From NCBI GenBank assembly GCA_947173495.1, contig CAMWFQ010000009.1, positions 62,001-126,000 on the forward strand: a stretch of 64,000 bases of DNA, in the 5' to 3' direction. The notes below the pieces were generated by a model. The model was not told the origin of the DNA. It searched no databases and was given only the letters and a program-made list of their open reading frames with translations. This document shows, piece after piece, positions 34,337 to 42,829 of this stretch (positions are counted from its first letter, which is position 1; every line of letters begins with the position of its first letter). Position numbers and translations under genes: made by a program. Source of the stretch: an uncultured Lachnospiraceae bacterium. Lineage in GTDB: Bacteria; Bacillota; Clostridia; Lachnospirales; Lachnospiraceae.

Positions 34337-35673
34337 TATAACTTCTCGGAATTTCAATGAATGAGATTCCAACTATAGTCCTCTTTCTCGCGCTTGTTGG
34401 AGCGCTCCACGGAAGTCCTTCTGTCATATTCCTTTTCCCATGCTTTAGAGTCCCTTGGCGGTATGTTAAATAACCTTGGATTATCATCGGTAAAGATGTG
34501 TACGGTCCTTCCATATTTCGCCGGTGAACAGGGGTGTTCACAGAAACAGCCACGTTTCCGGTCTGATTTCGGGCACCGGTATTTTGCGCGGTGCTTGGCA
34601 GCTTCATATCCATCTTTATGCATACGTAAGCCCAACTTACAGACAGGGACACCATCGTCATCGATTGAAAAGCGGAAACACAGGGAGGTCGCTGAAGGAA
34701 TAGGAAGCCACATACATGTAGAGGTGGTAGCCGAAGAAATAACATTCCCGGTGGGAGTCCCATCCCCAGTTACAGTCGGGTTGGGAGTAATGACGTTTGC
34801 GGTTACAAGAAGAACAGCCTTTCTCCTTACAATCGCAGATGCGCTTTTTGCGCTGCTGTGCGGCAGTACGGACAGGGGTGCCGTCACCGGCAAGAGCCAG
34901 GTGCCGGGGATTAACCAAACCCCTGTGGATGGATTGGTCCAGGAATTGCTGCTGATAAAGCCGGAAAATGAGGAAAAAGGGATTCTCAGGCTTTAAATGC
35001 CAGCGTTCCAGCAGGGGAAGAAGTTTTGAAGCAGTGCTGGAAGAATCGCAGGGAGTCTTATCACCTTTCTTCTTCCCCTTGGGAGTTTTCTTCATTTTAG
35101 GGAACCGGTCTTTCGGGGAAAGGTTGTTGGAGTCATCCTGCCAGATGCGGGAAAAGAAATCATAAAAAGTCCCAACGCCTGGGGTATCGCCAAAAGAGAA
35201 CCCGCTGAGGATGGCATAAAGGGGAGTTTCCTTAAGCATGCGGCACCAGACAGTGATGGAAGTAACTTTCAGTTTCAAAGCAAGCAGGTAGGAACGCAGC
35301 ATGCAGGAAGGGAGCCTTGGTTCCGGGCCAAAAACAGAGTAACATTCCTGCATGATAGAATCCGTCTTGGAAAGATCGAGATACCAGAACTGCACGATAT
35401 AATCCCAAGTGCTTTTGGGAAGCACAAAGGGATCAGGGTAAAATTTAAGGAACTGGGATACGAAAGTATCCTGAAAGGCGGCATGACCGCCAGGGTTACA
35501 AGGTAACATCAAAAATCGCCTCCAATCAAAAAATGTACTTATTGATCAAGGGCGCGAAGCGCCGCATTTTTTGACTGGTTTGTCAAGTGTTTTTGAGAAA
35601 AAAGTGGGTGATTTTTGAAAAATAGGTTCTGAAAGCCCCATGAAATAAGGGCTGAAGATTCCGAGAAGTTATA
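34337..35673 (-). mobile_element. Defective IS1182-like insertion sequence
   Basis: About 1.34 kb bounded by the inverted repeat TATAACTTCTCGGAAT (left, 34337-34352) and ATTCCGAGAAGTTATA (right, 35658-35673). The transposase gene inside is broken. A third copy of the same end lies at 31466 in the left repeat arm. No clear target duplication was seen because the flanks are themselves repeated. Confidence 0.75.
34354..35512 (-). pseudogene. DDE transposase, internally deleted and C-terminally truncated
   Basis: The first frame (35512 to 34658) encodes the N-terminal half: FYPDPFVLPKSTWDYIVQ, RSYLLALKLKVTSITVWCRM, AGDGTPVRTAA with a catalytic-type Asp, a Cys-rich CDCKEKGCSSCNRKRHYSQPD, and VASYSFSDLPVFPLFNR. 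The frame then shifts and resumes at IDDDGVPVCKLGLRMHKDG through CPKSDRKRGCFCEHPC to TSVERSNKREKEDY, the Glu-containing end. From memory of the family, some 60 residues are missing at the join and the usual tail after KEDY is lost. It should be inactive. Confidence 0.8.
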
Positions 35674-36016
35674 AAATATAATCGGAGGTCAGCCGTAATA
35701 TGAGACAGATGTACCTGGCGTTTTAGACGCAGAAAAGGTAAATGATCCATATGAAAAAGTGGGGATTATTGAGAGAAAAATACGAGAAACAGAAGGGTAT
35801 GACGAAGAGTTCTTTTTTCCCTATAGTGAATTGTATGAATTTGAGTCAATGATTCTTTCTGATGTAGCAAAACTGGAGGAAGAATATTTTGAATATGATC
35901 TGAAAGCGCTGAAAGAATGTGTAAAAGTGCAAAGCAATCCGGAATTGATCAATGATGGGGAGGAAACGAAACGGCGCCTTCGAAACGGATATTAAACTGT
36001 ATAAATTGTTTTGATA
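35583..36016. repeat. Right arm of the large imperfect inverted repeat
   Basis: Mirror of 31238-31551, carrying the promoter end of the insertion sequence and most of a DUF4276 fragment. It is longer than the left arm by about 118 bp. Together the arms enclose the acquired ABC operon and the dead transposase. Confidence 0.85.
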
Positions 36017-36123
36017 AGGCAAATGTGGGAGTAGATGTGCTTGAAAGAATCGGAGTTGAGAAGATTGCCGGAAAATGCAGTCATTTTGCAGAATGGATCA
36101 AGCGCATTGAGGCGAGGATTTGA
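35699..36123 (+). pseudogene. DUF4276 family protein, N-terminally truncated and frameshifted
   Basis: Open from 35699: DVPGVLDAEKVNDPYEKVGI, then FFFPYSELYEFESMILSD, which matches the family FIPYxxLHEFEALLFSD pattern. The frame is lost near 35965 and continues as APSKRILNCINCF then VDVLERIGVEKIAGKCSHFA and EWIKRIEARI, the usual C terminus. The N-terminal half is absent. DUF4276 genes often sit beside an SMC/OLD-like ATPase in defence-type loci; no such partner remains here. Confidence 0.72.
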
Positions 36124-36154
36124 CTACATGGTATAGTAAAACGAAAAATTTTAT

Positions 36155-36199
36155 CAAAACAGGCTGGATGATAAGTTTTTTATCATTCAGCCTGTTTTG
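36155..36199 (+). terminator. Hairpin terminator after the DUF4276 remnant
   Basis: CAAAACAGGCTG-g-ATGATAA pairs with TTATCAT-t-CAGCCTGTTTTG; the long stem with flanking A and T tracts fits a terminator usable on either strand. Confidence 0.75.
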
Positions 36200-36316
36200 T
36201 AAGTGGAAAGACCTTTTCGTGTGTAATAAGATATGCTCATGAAATGAATCGGAGAGATCCGGATCATCAGAATATATACGTAATATCAAAAAATACAAAG
36301 AAAGGCGGTAACACAT

Positions 36317-38287
36317 ATGGCAGGAAAAAAAGGCGTAGGAATCGGAATGGCAGCTCTGGCGGCGGGAGCCGGAATGGCGGCAGTTGCGGCAAAGAATCAT
36401 AAGAAGGCGCAGACAGGCGCGAAGAAAAAGGAGGAAGCCCGCAGGCAGGAATACCGCAACACGGAGAGAGACAAAAATCAGAAGAACAGCAAGGGAATTT
36501 ACTACACAAACGGTAACTATGAGGCCTTTGCAAGACCGAAGAAGCCGGAAGGGGTGGAGGAAAAAAATGCCTATCTGGTAGGAAGCGGGCTGGCATCTTT
36601 GGCGGCGGCGTGCTTTTTGGTGCGTGACGGGCAGATGCCGGGTTCCCACATTCACATTCTGGAGGCAATGGACATTGCCGGAGGGGCGTGCGACGGGATC
36701 TATGACGCCACCAGAGGATATGTGATGAGGGGCGGCAGAGAGATGGAGAACCATTTCGAGTGTCTGTGGGATCTGTTCCGCAGCATTCCTTCGCTGGAAA
36801 CGCCGGGAGTATCGGTGCTGGATGAATATTACTGGCTGAACAAGGAGGATCCCAATTATTCCCTGTGCCGGGCCACAAAGGAGAGAGGAAAGGATGCCCG
36901 CACGGACGGCAAATTTAATTTAAGCCAGAAGGGCTGTATGGAGATCATGAAGCTGTTTATGACAAAGGATGAGGATCTCTACGATAAGACCATAGAGGAT
37001 GTTTTTGACGAGGAAGTTTTCGATTCTACCTTCTGGCTGTACTGGCGGACCATGTTTGCCTTTGAAAACTGGCACAGTGCCCTGGAGATGAAGCTTTACT
37101 TCCAGAGATTTATTCATCATATTGCGGGACTCCCGGATTTCAGCGCTCTGAAATTTACCAAATACAATCAGTATGAGTCCCTGATTCTTCCCATGCAGAG
37201 ATACCTTGAGGAGGCGGGGGTAGATTTCCAGTTTAATACGGAAGTGACCAACGTGATTTTTGAGGAGGAGAACGGAAAGAAGATCGCCAGAGCCATCGAG
37301 TGCCGGGTAAAGGGAATCGAGAAGGGAATCATGCTTACGGAAAATGACCTGGTGTTTGTGACCAACGGAAGCTGTACCGAAGGAACCGTCTACGGAGATC
37401 AGCACCATGCACCCAACGGGGATGCAGAGGTGAGAACCAGCGGATGCTGGAGCCTGTGGAAAAATATTGCCAAACAGGATCCTTCTTTCGGGCATCCGGA
37501 GAAGTTCTGTTCCGATATTGCAAAGACCAACTGGGAATCCGCCACCATCACCACGCTGGATGAGAGAATCCTTCCCTATATTACCGATATCTGCAAGCGG
37601 GATCCCAGAAGTGGCCGCGTAGTGACGGGAGGCATCGTGAGCTGTCAGGATTCCGCATGGCTGATGAGCTGGACCATCAACAGGCAGGGACAGTTTAAGG
37701 ATCAGGATCAGGATAAGGTCTGCGTCTGGGTGTACGGCCTCTTTACCGATGTGCCCGGAGACTTTGTGAAAAAGCCCATGCGGGAATGTACCGGCATGGA
37801 GATCACCCAGGAATGGCTCTACCATCTGGGAGTGCCTGTGGAGGAGATTCCGGATCTGGCGGAGAACAGCGCCGTATGCGTTCCCACCATGATGCCTTAT
37901 ATTACTGCATTCTTCATGCCCAGGACCAGGGGGGACCGTCCCGATGTGATTCCTGATGTATGTGTGAACTTTGCATTCCTGGGACAGTTTGCAGAGACCC
38001 CCAGAGATACGGTTTTCACCACGGAATATTCTGTGCGGACAGCCATGGAGGCGGTTTACGGACTTCTGGGGATTGACAGGGGCGTGCCGGAGGTCTGGGG
38101 AAGTGTCTATGATATCCGCGAACTCCTTGAGAGCAGCGTGAAGCTTATGGACGGAAAATCCCCTCTGGAGATGGAACTGCCGGGGCCGTTGAATGCCCTG
38201 AAAAAGCCTTTGCTGCATGTGATAAAGGGAACCGTGATCGAAAAGCTGCTGCGGGATCACGATGTGATCAGGGAAGGGATGATGTAA
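36317..38287 (+). CDS. ohyA: Oleate hydratase (myosin-cross-reactive antigen family)
   Basis: A 656-residue flavoprotein that adds water to the cis-9 double bond of unsaturated fatty acids such as oleate, giving 10-hydroxy acids; in gut bacteria this detoxifies host fatty acids. FAD-binding motif GSGLASLAAACFLVRDG followed by EAMDIAGGACDG; the family blocks MRGGREMENHFECLWDLF and TQEWLYHLGVP are present. The first 60 residues are a hydrophobic Ala/Gly helix then a Lys/Glu-rich stretch, which may anchor it to the membrane; many relatives lack this lead. SD aaaggcgg. Confidence 0.95.
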   Translation: MAGKKGVGIGMAALAAGAGMAAVAAKNHKKAQTGAKKKEEARRQEYRNTERDKNQKNSKGIYYTNGNYEAFARPKKPEGVEEKNAYLVGSGLASLAAACFLVRDGQMPGSHIHILEAMDIAGGACDGIYDATRGYVMRGGREMENHFECLWDLFRSIPSLETPGVSVLDEYYWLNKEDPNYSLCRATKERGKDARTDGKFNLSQKGCMEIMKLFMTKDEDLYDKTIEDVFDEEVFDSTFWLYWRTMFAFENWHSALEMKLYFQRFIHHIAGLPDFSALKFTKYNQYESLILPMQRYLEEAGVDFQFNTEVTNVIFEEENGKKIARAIECRVKGIEKGIMLTENDLVFVTNGSCTEGTVYGDQHHAPNGDAEVRTSGCWSLWKNIAKQDPSFGHPEKFCSDIAKTNWESATITTLDERILPYITDICKRDPRSGRVVTGGIVSCQDSAWLMSWTINRQGQFKDQDQDKVCVWVYGLFTDVPGDFVKKPMRECTGMEITQEWLYHLGVPVEEIPDLAENSAVCVPTMMPYITAFFMPRTRGDRPDVIPDVCVNFAFLGQFAETPRDTVFTTEYSVRTAMEAVYGLLGIDRGVPEVWGSVYDIRELLESSVKLMDGKSPLEMELPGPLNALKKPLLHVIKGTVIEKLLRDHDVIREGMM

Positions 38288-38456
38288 GGCGGAAATTTAC
38301 CCCGCAAAAATCCGATCAACATTTTTGATAGCCGAAAGGCGATGAGCTGGATGCCTGAAACCGTATCTTTATCGGCCGGATGCCTTGCAGCGGGGGGCAA
38401 AGCACCGTGAACAGTAACGGGGACTTTTCAAAAACAGGCGGGCAATGCTAATCTAC
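38288..38456. other. Non-coding stretch after ohyA
   Basis: No gene. It contains a short GCGG/CCGC pairing right after ohyA and a directly repeated ggatgcct(t/g) motif (38350 and 38378), but nothing assignable. Confidence 0.3.
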
Positions 38457-38485
38457 TTGAATAAAATGGCAGGATGTGCTATATT
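38457..38485 (+). promoter_or_regulatory. Promoter of the antisense RNA antitoxin
   Basis: TTGAAT (38457-38462), 17 bp, TATATT (38480-38485) on the plus strand, opposing the toxin gene. Confidence 0.6.
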
Positions 38486-38491
38486 AAACAC

Positions 38492-38585
38492 ATAAAAGGA
38501 ACAATCGCTCACAAAGGGTTGACCTTTAAGAAGATAGAAATTCCACCCTCTTTACCGACCAAGTATACAAGGGTGGTTTTTCTAT
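38492..38585 (+). ncRNA. Putative antisense RNA antitoxin (RatA-like arrangement)
   Basis: A transcript from the promoter at 38457 would run about 90 nt and end at the hairpin CCACCCTC/AGGGTGG (38543-38576) followed by tttttct. It converges on the toxin gene transcribed from the other strand, so the 3' ends would overlap, as in TxpA/RatA-type type I systems. Confidence 0.55.
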
Positions 38586-38622
38586 GTTGATCGCCATGCC
38601 TGTTGCCAGGACGTGAAAAACG

Positions 38623-38706
38623 CTACTGACTTATCAAAATGATTAAGGTCAGCAATGCAAGAATGAACATTCCGAAAGAAATTAAGTCTTTGAAATCGAA
38701 TTTCAT
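38623..38706 (-). CDS. Holin-like type I toxin peptide, 27 aa
   Basis: Encodes MKFDFKDLISFGMFILALLT then LIILISQ: a short polar head and one membrane helix, as in the putative holin-like toxin family (TxpA/BsrG-like). SD gggaggtg precedes the ATG at 38706. A longer ORF to 38805 exists, but the short form with the strong SD is preferred. Overexpressed peptides of this family damage the membrane; the antisense RNA encoded opposite its 3' region would keep it silent. Confidence 0.7.
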   Translation of the reverse strand: MKFDFKDLISFGMFILALLTLIILISQ

Positions 38707-38861
38707 CCGCACCACCTCCCATCTTTTGTAATAGGAGGCCAACACCTTGTAGTGATACGATTGTTCCCGTATCCAAATCTTATCATATGTCGCATCATTC
38801 AGCAATCATTTAAAGTGCATTTTGTGTCAACCAACCAATCATTTGACCGCGCTTATCAGGA

Positions 38862-39713
38862 TTACAGCGCGCCCTTCGGACAGCTCCTGACGCACTCCAT
38901 ACAGAGAATACATTCCGTTCCGTTTTTCCGTTTGCGTGAATTGTCGGTGACGTCCACCTCCATGGGACATACCTTTTTGCATTTTCCGCAGGACACACAT
39001 TTACTTTTATCGCATCGGATCCGCAACAGTGAAAAATAGCTCATAGGCTTTAAAAACACGGTGATGGGACATATATATTTGCAAAAAGCGCGATTATCCT
39101 GAAAGACAAAAGCCAACAGGATCCCAACTGCATAGTAGCATGCATTTCCAGCGATAAACGTCCAGAACATGATTTTTTCAAGATTACCCACCTGTGCGAG
39201 AAACAGTGCGGAAACAAACAGGAAGGAAACGGCAAATGTGACATAGCGGATCCATCCGATCTTTTTTCCCGGCTTTCGGGGAACTTTGTAGGGAAGAAAA
39301 TCAAGGATCATTGCTGTCCAGCAGGCAAAGCCGCACCAGCCCCTGCCAAAAAACAATGGTCCGAAAATTTTGGCAACAGCGTAGTGAATCGTTGCGGCTT
39401 CAAATACACCCGTGAAAAGATAGTACCAGAACCCTTCAATCTGCATATTTTCGCCACTGATCAGTCCCAGGTAAACCAGCATATAAAGTCCCACAAGAAG
39501 CTGCGTAACCCGCCGGGCATACCTGCATTTTTTCATAAAAAGGAATATTCCCAGAAAGAGAGATATTCCGATGTAACTGAAATTGAACAGGTAAAATAAA
39601 TTATCCTGCGTCAGCCACAATACGACGGCGACTGTCTCAAACAGCAACAGCATTGCGGCAGGCAGCAGGTAAGTTTTAATCTGCATACATTTCTTCTCCA
39701 TTAAATCAGTCAA
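38862..39713 (-). CDS. 4Fe-4S membrane protein (NapH/NosR C-terminal type)
   Basis: A 283-residue membrane protein with about six hydrophobic segments, the paired cysteine motifs GRGWCGFACW and FCKYICPITVFLKP, and a C-terminal ferredoxin domain with two clusters (CVSCGKCKKVCP and CILCMECVRSCPKGAL). Such proteins pass electrons across or along the membrane; the partner here is unknown. Its start overlaps the end of the preceding GNAT gene by 8 nt. Confidence 0.85.
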   Translation of the reverse strand: MTDLMEKKCMQIKTYLLPAAMLLLFETVAVVLWLTQDNLFYLFNFSYIGISLFLGIFLFMKKCRYARRVTQLLVGLYMLVYLGLISGENMQIEGFWYYLFTGVFEAATIHYAVAKIFGPLFFGRGWCGFACWTAMILDFLPYKVPRKPGKKIGWIRYVTFAVSFLFVSALFLAQVGNLEKIMFWTFIAGNACYYAVGILLAFVFQDNRAFCKYICPITVFLKPMSYFSLLRIRCDKSKCVSCGKCKKVCPMEVDVTDNSRKRKNGTECILCMECVRSCPKGAL

Positions 39714-40170
39714 CGCTCAGTTTTTTCTCCATAATTTCGTAAATCAGTCTGACATCATTTTCTAATTCATAAACGCCGTGCCCCACCGTTTTATATCCTC
39801 TGTGCTCGTATAGCCGTACCGCCGGAAGGGAAGCGTCCAGGACAGATACTTCGTACTTTTTGGCAATTTCAGCTTCCAACGCGTCCATAATCTGTGAACC
39901 GCATCCACGGCCCTGGTAATCCGGCAGCACATAGACGCCTGTGATATGGCTGTGATCAAAACATCCCGTTCCGACGATCCTGTTACCATCTGTCAACACG
40001 CCCATATTTCCGGACGCAATTCCTTCCAGAATGTGCTCCCTGCTATGATGCCTGCAAAAGAAATCCGCCACTTCCGCAGGGTAGTATTTGGGATATACTG
40101 TTAGGATTGTTGTATGTAACACATTGTAAATGGCATCTGCCATGTCGGAAGTAGCTGCTATATATTTCAT
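39706..40170 (-). CDS. GNAT family N-acetyltransferase
   Basis: A 154-residue GNAT protein: ITGVYVLPDYQGRGCGSQIM carries the acetyl-CoA loop QGRGCG, then ASLPAVRLYEHRGYKTVGH. Substrate unknown. SD gaaagga before the ATG. It leads a two-gene unit with the Fe-S membrane protein. Confidence 0.85.
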   Translation of the reverse strand: MKYIAATSDMADAIYNVLHTTILTVYPKYYPAEVADFFCRHHSREHILEGIASGNMGVLTDGNRIVGTGCFDHSHITGVYVLPDYQGRGCGSQIMDALEAEIAKKYEVSVLDASLPAVRLYEHRGYKTVGHGVYELENDVRLIYEIMEKKLSVD

Positions 40171-40225
40171 TTCATTCCTTTCAAAATACAGAGCGGGAAG
40201 CGCTCTCTGACATAAGGGGTTACAG

Positions 40226-40786
40226 TTACATGGGTTTCAGATTCTGATTGAGCCTGTCCACCATCCAGGCGATCCGCTTTTCTCTCCCGGCATCTGTCCT
40301 GGCATCAAAATAGGCCCGCGTATAAGTCTTTTTCACCGATAAGGACATGGCCTGAAAATTTGTGCTGGCAGGCTCATAGCCTTCCAACAGTGCGGAAAGC
40401 TGCGCAATCTGTTCCTCTGTAACCGCGGCGGGCTTTGGAGCGTCCCACTGTCCGTTCTGTCTGGCTTCCTCTATTTTCTTTCTGCCGAAATCGGTCATAA
40501 GTCCCCGCTCTTCAAGGCTTTGCGCTAAAGCCTTGTTTTTCTCCGACCATTTGCTCTTTTCTCTGCGCATGGAAAAATACTTTTTATAAGTTTTATCATC
40601 TATGCTCTGCATCTGACCATCGATCCAGCCAAAGCAGAGCGCTTCTTCAAGCGCCTCGCCCGCCTTTATGGTTTTAGGACCGCCGGCCTTGCCGAATAAA
40701 AGCCAGACGCCCTCATCTGACAGGCAATGATGGACAAGCCATTTCCTGAATTCCTCTCTGTTGGGAAATTCCAATAGTTCGCTCAT
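40226..40786 (-). CDS. YdeI/OmpD-associated family protein
   Basis: A 186-residue soluble protein of the YdeI family: FRKWLVHHCLSDEGVWLLF, EALCFGWIDGQ, and the C-terminal MSLSVKKTYTRAYFDARTDA then KRIAWMVDRL. The biochemical role of the family is not known; some members affect stress or bacteriocin resistance. SD aaaaggagg is directly upstream (40791-40799 on the minus strand). Confidence 0.85.
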   Translation of the reverse strand: MSELLEFPNREEFRKWLVHHCLSDEGVWLLFGKAGGPKTIKAGEALEEALCFGWIDGQMQSIDDKTYKKYFSMRREKSKWSEKNKALAQSLEERGLMTDFGRKKIEEARQNGQWDAPKPAAVTEEQIAQLSALLEGYEPASTNFQAMSLSVKKTYTRAYFDARTDAGREKRIAWMVDRLNQNLKPM

Positions 40787-40928
40787 GATACGCCTCCTTT
40801 TGCTGACAGCTGCCCGTTAAACACATACAGCCTTCGGTTTTATAGATGGCTTTATTATATTGCATTTATCCGGTAATAACAATGCCTGATTTTTTATGCC
40901 GCTTTTCTGTGAGCCTGCCAGATTGTAA

Positions 40929-41060
40929 CCCGGACAGGTGTAAATTTCTGAAGGAGCCCGTTCAAAAACGTCAGTACCAGGCGAGGTCCTTTCGAGCCCG
41001 GTACTGCTACGTTTTTGTCGAGCGAAAGCGAGGCGACGCAGAAATTTACACCTGTCCGGG
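40929..41060. repeat. Long nested palindrome (cruciform/hairpin element)
   Basis: A perfect 22-bp inverted repeat (CCCGGACAGGTGTAAATTTC plus TG; its complement ends at 41060) encloses a second inverted repeat (CAAAAACGTCAGTACC with GGTACTGCTACGTTTTTG, slightly imperfect) and a GAGCGAAAGCGAGGCGACG stretch. No coding frame. Resembles a miniature structured element; it lies between a YdeI gene and the AAA-ATPase gene transcribed away from each other. Confidence 0.7.
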
Positions 41061-41152
41061 CTCTCCACTGTCCAACCACTGAAAAGGTAACGTAAAGATT
41101 GCGTTCCCTATAAAAGCGGGTTATACTGTGTGTAAGGAAGGGAGAGCGGCAA

Positions 41153-42829
41153 ATGGGACTTTATCTGAACAGCAGAAAACCTCATAATAACTATCAGGAA
41201 GTTGTGAAGTCAGATTATTTTGTGGATAAAACGGGTCTTCTGGAGGAGCTGATTCCCATTGTGGGACCGGGAGAGGACGGAAATCCGGCTGGTCTGTCCA
41301 CCGGCCAGAGCAATAAATATATCTGTATCACAAGGCCCCGCCGCTTCGGAAAGACGATTGCGGCCAATATGGTCGCCGCCTACTTTGGAAAAGGGTATGA
41401 CGGTCATCTTACATTTGACTCTCTGAAAATCAGCGCCAGTAAGGAGTATGAGAGACATCTGAACCGGCATAATGTGATCAGTATCACATTAAATGAGCTG
41501 CCGCGTAACTGTCATAGTTATGATCAGTATATCAATCGCATTCAGGAACGTATGCTGAAAGATCTGATCCATGAATATCCACAGATACAGATCGACGGAG
41601 AGGATGCGCTCTGGGACGCCTTTAACAACATCTATGAGCTGGAAGAGAATGCAAAATTTATTTTCGTTTTGGACGAGTGGGATTTCATTTTTCACAGAGA
41701 CTTTGTAACCGACAGGGATAAAAGCTCTTATATTGGATTTTTGAGTAATCTTCTGAAGGATCAGCCCTATGTGGAACTGGCCTATATGACAGGGATACTT
41801 CCCATCGCAAAGTACTCCAGCGGCTCGGAATTAAATATGTTTTTTGAGTATACAATGGCTTCCGAAGAAAGGTTCGGCGGATACTTCGGCTTTTCGGAGA
41901 CCGAGGTAGACGGGATTTTTGAGAGGTATACCGCTGTAACGCGAAAGCCCAGGATAACCAGGGAGGGACTTCGGACATGGTACGATGGGTATCATACCAT
42001 GTCCGGGCAGAAGGTTTATAACCCCCGTTCTGTTGTGGCCGCCCTGACCAATAATAATCTTGGAAATTACTGGACCAGTTCGGGGCCTTACGATGAGATT
42101 TTTTATTATGTGGAAAAGAACATTGATGATGTGAGAGACGAGATCGCGCTTCTGGTTTCGGGCATTGCGGTGCCGGCGAAGGTAAGGGAGTATGCCGCCA
42201 CGTCCATGGAACTGACCACCAGGGAAGAAATTTTTTCAGCTATGGTGGTGTATGGATTTTTGAGCAGCGAAAACGGCAGGGTGGTGATTCCCAACAGAGA
42301 GCTAATGGACAAGTTTGAAGAAATGCTGATGAAAGAGGCTTCATTGGGATATGTACACCGCCTTGCAAGGGAATCCGACAGAATGCTGAAAGCCACTTTG
42401 GCAGGAAATACAGACGAAATGGTGGGAATTCTGGAATACGTTCATGACACGGAAACCCCTATTTTCGGTTACAGCAGCGAGGCGGAGCTGACCGCGGTGG
42501 TAAATCTGATTTACCTCTCAGCGAGAGATTCTTACAGGATAGAGAGGGAAGATAAAGCAGGTGTCGGATATGTGGATTTTATTTTTTATCCCAGATGCAG
42601 AAAAGAGGACGGAATTATTCTGGAGCTGAAGGTAGATCATACGCCGGAGGAGGCCATCGCTCAGATCCTTGAGCGGAGGTATATCCTTCGGCTGATGGGA
42701 AAGCTGGGAGAAGAGCCCGCATGCGAAGGACGGATTCTTCTGGTGGGGATGGCCTTTGACAGGAAAAGCAAAAAGCACAGCTGTAAGGTGGAGGTGTTGA
42801 GGGAAGGCAGTGGCGAAGAGACGGAATAA
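41153..42829 (+). CDS. AAA-ATPase-like protein with C-terminal PD-(D/E)XK nuclease-like domain
   Basis: A 558-residue member of the AAA-ATPase-like/DUF1703 family. N-terminal VVKSDYFVDKTGLLEELI and P-loop TRPRRFGKTIAANMV; Walker B-like FIFVLDEWDF; the C-terminal region has FIFYPRCRKEDGIILELKVD, the D-ExK core of a PD-(D/E)XK nuclease-like fold. The family is abundant in gut bacteria and its function is not settled. SD ggaagggag. Its 3' end overlaps the sensor kinase start by 20 nt, so the two are probably co-translated. A truncated relative is at 2455. Confidence 0.85.
   Translation: MGLYLNSRKPHNNYQEVVKSDYFVDKTGLLEELIPIVGPGEDGNPAGLSTGQSNKYICITRPRRFGKTIAANMVAAYFGKGYDGHLTFDSLKISASKEYERHLNRHNVISITLNELPRNCHSYDQYINRIQERMLKDLIHEYPQIQIDGEDALWDAFNNIYELEENAKFIFVLDEWDFIFHRDFVTDRDKSSYIGFLSNLLKDQPYVELAYMTGILPIAKYSSGSELNMFFEYTMASEERFGGYFGFSETEVDGIFERYTAVTRKPRITREGLRTWYDGYHTMSGQKVYNPRSVVAALTNNNLGNYWTSSGPYDEIFYYVEKNIDDVRDEIALLVSGIAVPAKVREYAATSMELTTREEIFSAMVVYGFLSSENGRVVIPNRELMDKFEEMLMKEASLGYVHRLARESDRMLKATLAGNTDEMVGILEYVHDTETPIFGYSSEAELTAVVNLIYLSARDSYRIEREDKAGVGYVDFIFYPRCRKEDGIILELKVDHTPEEAIAQILERRYILRLMGKLGEEPACEGRILLVGMAFDRKSKKHSCKVEVLREGSGEETE

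Noticed and set aside
34394-34996. 200-codon plus-strand ORF inside the insertion sequence
   Set aside because: Antisense to the transposase fragments and without a recognisable domain.
36920-38260. Long minus-strand ORF (446 codons) opposite oleate hydratase
   Set aside because: It lies antisense to a strongly conserved flavoprotein gene, has no SD and its translation has no recognisable domain; it is a shadow of codon bias.
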